The notes under the pieces are model-generated. The model was not told where the DNA came from, searched no databases, and saw only the letters and a program-made list of their open reading frames with translations. Shown here in pieces: positions 35,801-46,900 of a DNA stretch of 64,000 bases. Every line of letters begins with the position of its first letter. The first letter of the stretch is position 1. The position numbers were made by a program, and so were the translations under genes. This DNA is from Humulus lupulus (taxonomy: Eukaryota; Streptophyta; Magnoliopsida; Rosales; Cannabaceae), in the NCBI RefSeq assembly GCF_963169125.1, contig NC_084794.1:108724358-108788357 (forward strand), given 5' to 3'.

Positions 35801-36099
35801 ACTCAATTGATAAGATACGGGAGAAAGCCCAACTCCGAGTTGCTGCATACCAGCAAAAGGTCGCCCGGTACTTTAACTCAAAAGTAAAAGAAAGAAAATT
35901 CAACGTTGGTGACTTGGTGCTACGACGAGTTTTCTTAAATACCCGCGACCCTACTGCTGGAGTACTCGGACCTAATTGGGAAGGACCTTACCAGATTGAA
36001 GAAGTCCTTCACCCGGGCACCTACAAACTTGCACGCCTAAACGGAGATCTCGTTCCACGCTATTGGAATGGAGAACACCTGCGCAAGTATTATCAATGA
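29854..36099 (+). pseudogene. Tat gag-pol polyprotein in one frame with 13 premature stops
   Basis: From ATG at 29854 to TGA at 36097 one frame of 2,082 codons can be read without any frameshift. It is broken by TAG at 30172, 30946, 31912, 32788, 33745, 33868, 34339, 35338 and 35623, and by TGA at 30691, 31990, 32128 and 33223. Gag: proline/glutamine-rich N-terminus, capsid around 31030-31560 (EMFVREFYGQF, DFIQRFMRAAAGAK) and CRYHNDYGHDTNKCN (about 31867). Protease: VLVDTGSSVNILY with DTG at 32326. RT: FTDLNKACPKD, SFMDAYSGYNQI and YMDD at 33526. RNase H: 33900-34320. Second RNase H: FTDGSS at 34396 and NNEAEYEALLAGL. Integrase: HHCC zinc part about 35047-35190, VSDNGTQFDS at 35440 and GEHLRKYYQ at the end. 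It cannot make a full protein by normal translation. Confidence 0.9.
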
Positions 36100-36790
36100 A
36101 CAATCCTTTTTAAAGGACTGGCTTGTATTAAATTTTACTTTTTACAAGTTTCGCAAAAAGGGTTAGCCACGTTGTATGGCTAATCGCTTATATATGTAAG
36201 ATCCTTTTTTTTAGGATCACTCGTAAAGACATGAATAGTCCATTTTTAATACGAGATTATAAGGGACTGTGCGCAGCCAGTCATTCTTGCCAACTATTGT
36301 AAATTTATTTTTACAAGTATTTGTTCATTACGTGTGTTGTTTTGTTGTATTACAAGTGTTAAAATTTTGCAACGAGCAGTAATGTTCGCACAAGTCGTGG
36401 TCAAGGCAAGTGACCAAGGACCTAAAGCTCCTCGATCACTTGGGGGCATATAAGGTACATCGATAGCAAAGCATACCGCAAGGTATGTAAACACATGAAC
36501 AAAATAAGTGAAAGCATGCTACAGTACTTCGCGTATTTTTCAAAATTCATATTTTGTTAAATCAAACCAAAGTACTATGCTAAGTTCGGTCATACGGACA
36601 GATGTTATAGTAAAATGAAAATATTATAACATTATAAGGCAATCTTTTACACCGCAAGCATCACTGCTTGGATGTAACTGTTCGAATAAAAGGAAAGTTT
36701 GCTGCCCATGCAGCAAATCCAAAAAAAGATAGTCTTTACATCACGACCTGTGGGTCGTGTAATTGAAGAAAAAATAAAAAGAAAATAAGT
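36100..36790. other. spacer between integrase and antisense gene of Tat-2
   Basis: No gene. Contains the 3' untranslated part of the sense transcript and the 3' end of the antisense transcript; no repeat is obvious. Confidence 0.6.
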
Positions 36791-39700
36791 TCAAGGAGCA
36801 GCAGGAGCAGGAGGGTCTTGCTCAGAAGTCTGATTGGCCTCATCTTCAACAACTCCTCCTTCCTCTACGCCAGCGGCCGGCTGGATGCTTGGGGAAGCAG
36901 GGATCCTTACTCTTTCCTCTTCTTCGGCCAAACGAGCAGTGCAGCGGGCCAATTCAGCATTCCTGATATCTTCTGAAAGGTAGCCGAAGTTGGCACCCTG
37001 GTTATGTTTCCAGAAGTTATAAAAACACCGTAGCGTCGCATTCTTATACCTTTCCAGATTCTTGGCGTTGTCAAGCTTCAGCTGCTCTATTTGGCTCTCA
37101 AGATAAGCCACGGCCTTGTCCTTGGCAAGATTCTCCTCTTTGAGTCTCTTGCATTCGCGATATTGGACTCGGCTGGCCTCCTAGTACTCCTCCCTCTGCT
37201 TCCTCAAAGTTTCCTTTGAAGCTTCGACCTCCGCCAGCTTTGCCACCGCAGCGTCCTTCTGCTGGGTGATCGTCTCCAACTCCCCAGCATGCCTGGCTTC
37301 TGCAGCTTGAAGCTCCTCCGCAGCTTTCGCCTGGTACCTCTCGATGGCCTTTGCCCGAGCCTGATCGATGGTAGCCTGGGCACGGGTACGAGCAGCAGTT
37401 GCGGTCAGCAAAGCCTGTAGACAAAGGGTAAAGTCAGAGTCTGTTGCAAAGAATAAAAGACTAAGACCAAAGAGATAAGAAACACTTACACTGGCCATTT
37501 CGTTTAAGGCCCTGTTCAGAATTTGGTCGACCCCCATTTTCTCTACATCAGCCATCGCTTCCTTACAACGATCGTACTTCACGATATGTGCAAGGCGGTC
37601 CTTGGCTGCTCGCAAGGCACGGTTCGAAAGTTTGGTCCCAAGAGCTTCGTCCCGCTGGGTCTGTTCTTTAGCGGCTGCAGGTGGAGGGTTCTTCGTAGCA
37701 GGCGGAGTTTCCTTCTCGATAGGAACTGAAGGTTGGGCGGAAGTTTGCCCAGTTGGCGCATCCTTAGGAGGATCTTCTGTTCGACTCTTCTTGGCAGGAG
37801 GTCCTTGGCTCGATTCGCCGTTGTGCCTCCTGGATGTCTTACGCCGAATCAAAGGAACTTCTTCCTCCTCCTCGGCCTGGTATAAATCGAAGACATTGGG
37901 AGTAGCCATATCTGCACACAAGTAAACATATGCGAATGATAAGATAAAGGCAAATAAGAACTCTCGATAAAACAGGAAAGAGGTCACAAAGTTTAATACC
38001 CGAGCTACAACTACTGGTCGCTATACTATTGACTCTATTAGTCACACACTCACTATTTGGCACGAAGAAGTCTGGCCCTAGATTTGGAGTATACGTAAAG
38101 TTGCCCTCCCCGTGAAACAAGTGATAGGGAATTGGCAAGCCATTTAAAAGCGAAATAAATGTACCGTTTTCATCGGAGGATTCCCCCAAGTCCACAACGG
38201 ATTCTGTTGCCTTTTGTTTCCCCTTGCCTTGGGGTGCAGAAGGCCTTTATGCGGAAGGATTTCCAGTGGGTTCCCTGATTGTAACCCCGTCGGCCTCCTT
38301 CGCGGAGGGGACACAGGAGGCTACTACTCGGGAACCCCCTCGAGAGTGGCATCGGCTACCGCGTGTCCACTTGTTTCATGGCGAGGAGCCAGGAGGCCAG
38401 ATAGCCTCAAATTTTCATCAGTAACCAGGGACTTTACGCTTTTTTCTACGTCTGTCATCCTGGCCAACGCAGTGGACCTCAACACCATGTCTGGTGTTGG
38501 GGTCGGACGTAACCATGGGCCTGAAAGAAAAAGTATACTTTAAGAAAAATGAAAGGAAAATTGCTGATGGAAAGTATCGACCAGTAAAAACAGCATTTAC
38601 CTCCTCGGGCGAAGGCCAGGTTGTTGCTGGTCATGTCCGGAGTAAGGAAGTACTCTCTGCTGTACTGCCCCACGTTGGATATGTACGTGGTGTCACTCAG
38701 GAACGTCTGGTTTGTCTCCTGGTGACAAAGGTGGAAGAAGCCCATCCCATATTGTTGGGGGTTGGACTTGAGGTCGAAGAGATAATTGACCTCATGGGGG
38801 GTAGGTTTTGGCCATTTTTTAAGTTTATACAAGATATAGAGTGCGGCCAGCACTTTATATCCATTTGGAGTAATTTGGAAGGGGGCGACACCAAAATAGT
38901 TGGCCACCTCCTGATAAAAAGGATGTAGAGGGAGGGTAGCCCCCGCCTCTATATGATACCTAGACCAAGCACTATAAACACCTCCGAGAAGGTTAGCCCT
39001 TTGTTCTGCAGCAGGAATCTTGAGATTAACTCCTGTGAGAGGATACTTCCTAAGGTAGTTGGCAAGCATCCGAGGAGTGACATGGCTAGTCGGGGAGAGA
39101 TACCACTCAACATCAGGCATATTTTGATGACGAGGATGGGCTCTAGTTTGGATATTAGGGTCGGGTGCGGGATTTTCTCGACCACTGGTCGAAGGAACCC
39201 TAACATGAGAATCAGGCTGGGCAGGAGAGTTTGGGCTATCTTCGGAGTCAGGTCTTTTCTTGCCTAAAGATTTAGAACGCGCCATTTGAGGAGGAGATAG
39301 GCGAGGTCTAGGAGAAGGACGTGACAAAGGGATCTCGTGAATTCTGTCGGTCGGTTGTTCTTCACCTTCGAGCAGCTGGGCAAGAAGATTGTCGTCGATG
39401 GGTCGTTCACCTCCCCACAAATCTGGCATTAAAGTCTGCAAACAGAAGAATGGGGAGGTGAGGATAGAAATTTTTTAGGGCTTTTTAGAATAACGCTATT
39501 CGAGTATAAAAGATAAGCTTTTATACAGCAGCATTCTAACAAAAAGATAAAAATTTTCATACGAACAGTTTGAGAAACGGATCAAAGGGTGAAAGTAAAA
39601 AGTTTTTCATAAGAACTTTTTCAACTCCCCTTAGGGCGGGAAAAAACCTATTTTTCGGCTGGCTTAAAAAATCAAATTTTTACTTCGGTCTTATGTCCTA

Positions 39701-40010
39701 AAAAGTATGATCTCAACTATCAGACCAACTCGTAACATTTTTTCATGCACAAGACATTCTATTGACAAGCATCTCAACCCAGAAGTAGATAAAACTCAAC
39801 AGTTAAACATACAGGAACATGCATTACGATAATACGAGACGTAAAGGTTCAAAGACTTACCAGAAAGAAGTTCGAGGAGATTGGCAAAGGTTTTCGGAGA
39901 TCAGTGAACCCTCGGACTGAGCCTTGAGAATGCAGAAGAACGGTCTCCAGGAGAAAACAGAAGCTCTGGTTTTAGGGTTTCTTGAAAGAGTAATGGCGTG
40001 TGTAAAAAGA
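36791..40010 (-). pseudogene. antisense spliced gene inside Tat-2 (Transposase_28-like plus coiled coil)
   Basis: Runs against gag-pol. A TATA box (TTATATATAAC) stands at about 40031-40041. A 5' untranslated exon ends with a GT donor at about 39862, and a CAG acceptor follows near 39436. The coding exon (39435-38601) contains LPLHPFYQEVANYFGVAPFQ then TPNGYKVLAALYILYKLKKW, resembling the putative gypsy-type domain Transposase_28. Exon 3 starts at 38520 (WLRPTPTPDMVLRS) and reaches tandem TAG codons near 38330. Exon 4 (about 37912-37495) begins MATPNVFDLYQAEEEEEVPL. The last exon (37413-36791) is a long Ala/Glu/Lys coiled coil with CFYNFWKHNQGANFGYL and a Pro/Glu-rich end; one TAG lies at 37182. 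Function unknown; extra antisense ORFs have been reported in Tat-lineage elements. Confidence 0.75.
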
Positions 40011-40030
40011 AAAAGGGAACTTTGGAGATG

Positions 40031-40041
40031 TTATATATAAG
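40031..40041 (-). promoter_or_regulatory. TATA box of the Tat-2 antisense gene
   Basis: TTATATATAAC on the minus strand, about 240 bp from the 3' LTR, followed downstream by a pyrimidine-rich leader and the first splice donor. A matching TATA lies in the same place in Tat-3 (about 58375). Confidence 0.6.
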
Positions 40042-40260
40042 TTTGTCTGTGGCATTAAAAGGGATTAATCATCAGTTTCCCCTTTTTCGAAGTATGGGGA
40101 AGCGGGATAGCCGTCGAATTATTACTGGGGAAGCGAAAAGACATGATTAGACAAGAGTAGGTTGCTTTTTCCAAGAACACACGAAGGGGTCTGACACGTA
40201 TGGCGGGGTCACCGAAGGGTCGTTTCCTCAAAAGTTTATTTATTGCTCGTAATAAATAAA

Positions 40261-40273
40261 CTTGGGGGGCAAA
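40261..40273 (+). other. polypurine tract of Tat-2
   Basis: CTTGGGGGGCAAA directly before the 3' LTR. Confidence 0.85.
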
Positions 40274-40864
40274 TGTTATCCAAAAAATTGACATAGATGA
40301 CGTGGCAAGTGATTCCTAATCACGTGGCTGACACTTGGAGGAACCCTGCTAGGGTATCGACCAGAAGGCACATTATAAGTAGTAGGCGACCTAGTCTTAC
40401 CTGTGACTAGTCTGATCGATGGTTCCGCATGCAACAAGATGCTTCAATAAAGATCTTAGTAAATCCCGAAATTAACTCCCACAATCTCCTGAATATCCGA
40501 TTATTTAGGAAAGAATATCTGTAACAAATTCATGTAATCCCCCTTGAGCCTATAAATAAGAGAAGATAGCTCAAGGGAGGGACTCTTCTTTTTTTTTTTG
40601 GGCTTTCGAATCATTGGAAATTAGAGTAATTCTATTTCTTATTCAGAGGTTAGTGAAACTCATTGAACCCTAGTTCTTTGATCACTCCTTTGACTCTTAC
40701 ATCAATAACAATCTAAGTGGACGTAGGTTATTACTAGACTTTGGGGCCGAACCACTATAAAATATCGTGTTCTTATTATTTTCGTCATCACGTTCTTTTC
40801 AACGTATTCATCCACGTCAAGCGTATTTCGACTCCGTGTCAGTTGACCAAAATCAGGGTCAACA
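40274..40864 (+). repeat. 3' LTR of Tat-2
   Basis: Same ends and length as the 5' LTR. The TATA differs by one base (CTATAAATAAGAG). Confidence 0.95.
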
Positions 40865-42343
40865 ATAATTATCAAATTCTTAATATAATTTTTACTTTTT
40901 ATTTTTTTAAAAACAATAATAAAGTTTTATTATTTTAATTTTAACTTAATTTTAAGAGTAAAGTTAACGTAGTTACATATTTTGTCTACATATATTAACA
41001 AATTTTATGAATATATTATAAAATTAATTAAATACACAAATATTTAATTATAAATTTATTAATTTACCATTAAAGATTATTATTTTAATTTCTACTTTAC
41101 AAAAATATTAATAAAGTTTTATACTTGTAAAATTATTATTTTAATTTACACTTTATATTTTTTAATTAATTTTGATTAATTGCTTTAAAATTTATTAATT
41201 AAAAAAAATTAATCACACTAACTTTAAAACTATTTTGTGATGTTTAGTTTTTTTAAATCTACAAAAAAATTGGCAGCATAACGGCTATAATCTAATCTAT
41301 CCAAAAATTTAAAATCTGCATAAAAACTAAAAAACCAGACCTAGACATACGTATAATATAAACATCTAATCATATTAATCTAACTTACCACACAATTTAA
41401 AAATATAATTCACATTAGCATTTATAAACATATAAATATATTTACATTTATATACATATACATATATCTAACCTATCATACATTTCTTTTTATAACATAA
41501 CTTTTAATTTAACTAAATTAACATAAAATAAAATTAACAAAATTAAAAATCACAAATATAATTAAATTAACAATACAAATCTCTAAAATGAAAAATAAAA
41601 TTCAACACTATCTAAAATAACCAATTACACAATTATGAATATAATTTAACCATTAATCAATCACAAAATATTTAAAAAAAAAATTACCCAAGGCTCGAGC
41701 TGGGGAATTATCCAAAGGAAAAGGCTTTGGATGATGATCCAATACCCAGATTTGAAAAATAAAACAAAAAAAAAAGTAAAAAACCATATCCAACAAATAC
41801 AAAATACACACATATATTAAGAAAAAAATACATATAAAGGCTGTAATAGCAAGATAGTGGGTTTAGAATACTGAAACTTGAAAGAAATTGGCAAAAACTG
41901 GGATGGGACACGATGGAACGGCGAGGGGCGACAAATAGTGGCGGTTTCTGTCTCTGTTTTTCAGATAAAAAACTTCAACAGATGAAGAAGAAGGCTTGGG
42001 TTGGGGATATATCGTCTAACTCTATAGCGACGATATGTCGTCGCTATAGGTAATTATATAGTCTTCGCCAAGGTTGATCACACCATTTCACTCAAACGGT
42101 GAGACGCTATAGAGACAACATGTCGTTGCTATAGATAAGGGAATAATACAAGAATAGTTTTGTTTACTATGCGTCCAATCTAAAGCGATGACATGAAGTG
42201 AACATTTGACTAAATTTTTTGGCCGTCAACTTTCCATCCATTTTTTTGGACCCTATAGCAACAACATGTCATCGCAATACTCTAAAATTTTAACTATCCA
42301 CTTGATTAAATGAGTCTCTATAGTGACGACATGTCGTTGCTAT
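40865..42343 (-). mobile_element. CACTA element, 5' part with subterminal repeats
   Basis: Continuation of the CACTA element beyond the Tat-2 insertion. The first 1.1 kb is AT-rich and non-coding. From 42017 to 42343 several copies of a palindromic word occur: CTATAGCGACGATATGTCGT, CTATAGAGACAACATGTCG, CTATAGCAACAACATGTCAT and CTATAGTGACGACATGTCGT. Such short inverted and direct copies are typical of CACTA subterminal regions, where the accessory transposase binds. The terminal CACTA sequence itself is missing. Confidence 0.65.
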
Positions 42344-42840
42344 TGTAATGACCTGACTAATTCTAAGACCTCGCACCATTAAAAACTACTAAGACATAGC
42401 AACTATTTTGGAATACATATATACTTAAAATATTAGAACTTTATTAAAAATCCAAAATACAGTACGAAATACAAAATACGGGATCTCATCGTTATTTACA
42501 TAAAAAACATAAACATAACTTTAATTAATTCTTTAAAAAACTATGTGCGGAAATTCATAAGCATATAAATTAAAAGACTTGAAACAACGTCATCCTCGAT
42601 CTTCCAGCAATCCATTCAAACAATCCATCCCCAATACACATGCCAAGCTGCCACGAATCCATCCCGCCTTCCAAGTTTATTTTCCTGCACCATCTAAAAT
42701 AGAAGGAATGAGCCTAATGCCCAACAAGGAAAATCTACTAAAAACATATATCATAAATCATAAGACTATATCATAAAACATATGACGTAAAAACGTATAT
42801 CATATAGGACTACAATATTAATGGCCATTAACTCATTACC

Positions 42841-42961
42841 GTAGCATGTGATAAAACCATCTAGGTCCTTAGTCTACTAATCAAGATAGGTTAGATCACA
42901 AGGTAGTATATGATAACCCATCTAGGTCCTCAGTCTACTAATCGAGGTAGGTTAAATCATA
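42841..42961. repeat. tandem repeat, 2 x about 61 bp, in the chromovirus LTR
   Basis: Units share CATCTAGGTCCT.AGTCTACT and GATAGGTTAGATCA-like words. The same pair is present in the other LTR at about 52996-53117. Confidence 0.85.
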
Positions 42962-43763
42962 ACTCTAAACTATGATAATGATAAAAATCTTGAGGTTTGC
43001 TATCTAAGCAACTATAAGCCCTAAGTGACTAAAAACATATTCATATATATATATATATACATAGCACATAACATATCATAGCATATAAACCTATCATAAC
43101 ACATATAATCTAACCTATTTTCCTTACCAAAAACCGGGATATTTGAGACAAGAACGGGATGGTAAACTCCTAAAATCAATAATAAGAACCATGAGTTTCT
43201 AAAGAAATGGAGATGAAAAAGAGATCTAAACCATCAAGACAGAAACTTACCAAAGAACCTTAAGTTTCGAAAACTTAAACACCTAACCAAAAGCCATAAT
43301 GATGAGTTAGAGTCTGAAAGAAAATGAAAGAAAATAAAAGAACTATGATGAACTAAATTTGAGGATAAGAATGCCTTGATAGACTAGAACTTCGATCTAC
43401 ACCTCAATATCGAAATATCACTATATCTTACTTCTCAAGTGTTTATAAAGCTTAGATTGAAAAGCTTTTAAATCCCAAACCCTAGTGTTTTCTCTCTAGA
43501 ATAAACTTAACAGCTTGGAGCCTCTGAAGAATGTTTGAATAATGAATGAAATGGCTGAGTACTAGGTCTTATTTATAGAGTTCAAGGAGTGAAACTAATC
43601 CCTTTTAAAATGAATAAATAAATGAATAATAATTGAATAAATTTGAATTTTTGTTTCAATAGATGCCCAGAACTCGGTCAAAAATGTTCAAGAGCAAGTC
43701 CAAGTGGTTGAGGGCTGTTTCTAATTTAAATCCATAAAATTTCAAAAATGGCTCTAGGAGCCA

Positions 43764-43898
43764 ATATATCGCCTACCCTAGGCGATATATCGCCCCTACC
43801 TATGCCCCGAGCTTTCATGGTTTCGTTCGTGCAAAATCGACGTGTTTTCCGTATCATTCGTAGGCGACATATCGACCCTTATAGCTGCGATATATCAG
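43764..43898. promoter_or_regulatory. cluster of ATATATCGCC palindromes upstream of the LTR TATA box
   Basis: GGCGATATATCGCC at 43781-43794 is a perfect palindrome. ATATATCGCC precedes it at 43764, and GGCGACATATCG and GCGATATATC follow. On the minus strand they lie about 190-325 bp upstream of the TATA box. The other LTR has the same cluster at 53928-54077. Confidence 0.5.
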
Positions 43899-44345
43899 CA
43901 TACATTGATATTTTAAAAATGTTTTTGCACATTTTCAGCACACTTGAATTTTGTTAAAACAACTTTGACTGAGTAAAACGTAATCCTAACAGTTGTTGGA
44001 GGGTTCTAGAGCTTCTAGATCTATCTTTTATTAATTTAAAATGCTTAAATTCTCAATAAACATGCTTGTAACAAGTGACACATTCTTATTAGTTCTATCT
44101 AAACCTTAGGTTATAATAAATACTATTTCTAGGACCAGCTATATTAATCAAACCTTATGTTATAATTAATATTTATAAACTATAGGTTAAACTTATAAAA
44201 TCCATAACTATTTCTATGAGTTTCCAAATAAATCCCGTCTTGAACCAATATCCACGAAAATAAAATACTACTACTGCTACTGCTACTGCTACTGCCACTA
44301 TCTAGCTAAGTAAAATTCTGAGACGCTACAATTCTCCCCTACTTA

Positions 44346-44557
44346 AAAGAATTTCGTCCCCGAAATGTACTTACTAAACAATTCTGGATACCATGCTAGG
44401 ATGTCTTCCTCCATCTACCACGTTGCCTCCCATTCTAAACTATTACTCCATAGGACCTTGACTATCGAAATACTCCTAGACCATAATTTCTTCATCCCTT
44501 TCTCTAGGATGCTAACCGATCGTTCCTCGTAACTCAGGCCTTTTTGGAGTGCTATCG
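44346..44557 (-). pseudogene. chromodomain end of chromovirus integrase
   Basis: On the minus strand the frame contains SIVKVLWSNSLEWEATW and MEEDILAWYPELF, the usual words of the C-terminal chromodomain of these integrases. A TAG separates WEATW from MEED. It is cut from the rest of integrase by the solo LTR. In the family the chromodomain guides integration towards certain chromatin. Confidence 0.8.
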
Positions 44558-46900
44558 TGTAACGACCCAAAATTTCTAATAAGGCTTAAGGGCCTTGATT
44601 AGTGTGTTGGGAGGGCATACTTGGAAATTATGTGAATTAATGATGGAAATGCAAGATTATATGGATATGTGGAATGCATGTTTATGAGCATGAGATAAGC
44701 ATGCGGGCCCTGTTTAGTTTGTAAGGGCATAATTGTAATTTTGTCCTGTTAGGACATACATGTGAATATTTGTGATAACTATTGCGATCGCATTATTATG
44801 TGGATATATATATATTTGCAGCCTTCAGCACGAGGCGATCCTAGGGGGCAAGTAGCGGGAAAGTCACAACGGGACTTGGTACCCGACTCGGGGCGAGTCA
44901 AGGGGTATTTTGGGTAATGGACATTTATTTGGGTTATTGAGTTGTGAAAATAAATAATTGGATATATATTTGCAGTTAGGAAGCCTAGGTAGGAATACCG
45001 AGGAATTTTACCATTTTGCCCTCGGGGACGTTTTCGGTACCCTGAGCCTTTGAGGTAACGTTAGAAACTTAAGTTAAATAAAACAAAACAAAGGAAGCTT
45101 TCAGAAATTTGTGAACCGACCCAAGGAACCCTCTTTTCTCTCTCGTTTTTATCTAAGTCATACCAAGGAGAATTTTGAAGATCAAGCTAGGATTTGGGGC
45201 TCTAAAACTTGGAGATTGTTCAGTATCAATTTGTGGATTCAAGCAGAACTAAGGTAAGCATTAAACTGTGATTTTAGTTATCTACTTATGTGATTATTGG
45301 CTGGGTTTCAAGTTCTTTTGAGGTGTTGAAGTTGAAGATTGAATTTTGGGTATGATGAGTTTTAAAGCTAGAGTTTGTTAGGTTTTGCTGTTGGAATCAT
45401 AGTGGAACTTCTGGGGTGATTAAATTAAGTCGTTAGATTGATTTTAGAGGTAATTGGCTTGGTTGTGTAGAGAAAATGGTGGATTTTCTGGGTTCGAAGG
45501 GGTTGGGCCGTAGCTCAGTTCTCGATGTGCTGCGACCCTTTGAAGCAGATGGGTGCTGGGGAGGAAGGGCGGGCTGTGACATGGGGAAGGCTAAGCCGCG
45601 GCCCGTATATGTTTTTGGGCGAGGCTGGGCCTCTGGTTGGGAGCAAGCCACAGCATGGGAAGCTTGAGCCGCGGCCCTTAAGGGCATTTTTGGCCTTTTG
45701 GAGTTTTTAAGCGCGAGAACCTAACCTAGGGTGCTCGGGATCGATCCCACTACCGTGTTTGGTGGAATTCGATGTCCCGGAGGCTAGAATTTATCCGGAA
45801 ACCTTTTTACGATTGTTGATTGAATCCTTTATCATGGTTGTGACTAGATGTACGCTTGGGCTCGGGGCAGGATCGTGCTCGGGGGTCGTCTTTCTTAATC
45901 AAAGCACTTGGAATTAAGGGTAAGAAAACTGCACCCGTTTATGTGGATAGGATGGGACTAAGTGTTCCCTATATTTGTATGCGCTGTTATATGATTGTGA
46001 TAAACCATGTGAATATGTTGGGACTAAGGGCTCCCTATAATAGTATGGATGTCATGAGGTGGTATTATGCCACGGGGACATGTGATAAACAGCCTAAGAG
46101 TGCCGGAATCAATACTTGCACACAGGGCGCGGCTTAGCCACTGGTAGCTGAGGACAGCTTATTAATCACTGAGCTCGATTAAGCTGGCCAGAGTCAGTGG
46201 GTATAACACTGGGCTTGGCCTAAGTGAGCCAAAGACAGTGGTTTATTACAAGGGGTGCGACGTAAGGGCGTCAACCTTAGTCATTGCATGACATGTGTAT
46301 TGTTGCTAGTTTGATGTATATGATATGCTAAATATCTGGATGTTGGATCATTGGTTTGTCAACTGGTATTCTTGGTTAAGTGAATGCTATGGCTTGCTGG
46401 GTAATTGATTAATGTCTTGTAAATCATTTGGTTATGCTTTGTGAACTACTTAGTTATTGATATTGATTGTGCTATGATATTATGTTTTCTTGTTGGGCCT
46501 CAGCTCACGGGTGCTACGTGGTGCAAGTAAAGGCAAGGGTAAGATGGTTCAACCATGGGTTGGAGAGCTCTGTGGCGAGGTGTACATTGTTAGCTGCTCG
46601 GCCGCCACAGTCGAGGAATTGTGCAGGGATAGAAACCTAAAACGTGTATTTTGCCATTAGAGTGGCTTGGTTATTTATAAGATTTGGAAATTCTATAATT
46701 AGGTTATTTAAACCCTGATTTTGGATCTCATGTACCAAACATTTATTTTAATGAAAATTGTTTGTTTATAGCCAAAACTTTTTAAACCTAATCTGTTTGT
46801 GTCGTTAGATTCACATTTTTATTTAAATGACTTGATTAGCAAGTCTCGCACTGTAGCATATCTACGCAGTGTAACAGTCTTGGTTATTCAGGGCGTTACA
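44558..46900 (+). mobile_element. solo LTR, 2.34 kb (Tekay/Del-like)
   Basis: Starts TGTAACGACCCAAAATTTCT and ends TTCAGGGCGTTACA. Five bases TATCG flank it exactly (44553-44557 and 46901-46905). Length and ends fit the long LTRs of Tekay/Del-type chromoviruses. No internal region remains. The frames at 45433-46137 within it are GC-richer but show no family likeness and are not called. Confidence 0.9.

Larger units (their letters stand above)
29215..40864 (+). mobile_element. complete Tat-lineage Ty3 retrotransposon (Tat-2), 11.65 kb
   Basis: Two 591-bp LTRs (29215-29805 and 40274-40864) flank a primer site, one gag-pol frame (29854-36099), an antisense gene region (36791-40010) and a purine tract (40261-40273). 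The flanks are ATCAT (29210-29214) and ATAAT (40865-40869), a probable duplication with one change. Comparing the LTRs by eye gives about 21 substitutions and one indel in 591 bp (about 3.6%), so it is a fairly recent insertion. The second, archaeal-type RNase H after the first places it in the Tat lineage. It lies within the CACTA element. Confidence 0.9.
42344..44330 (-). repeat. 3' LTR of the chromovirus
   Basis: On the minus strand it starts TGTAGCGTCTCAGAATTTTA and ends GTCAGGTCATTACA. TATA box on the minus strand at about 43572-43579. It contains a two-unit tandem repeat of about 61 bp (42841-42961), a cluster of GGCGATATATCGCC-like palindromes (43764-43898) and a (CTACTG)n run (44267-44300). 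Confidence 0.9.

Noticed and set aside
45433..46137. GC-richer frames of 60-93 codons
   Set aside because: They are inside a solo LTR with exact boundaries and duplication; no domain is recognised.
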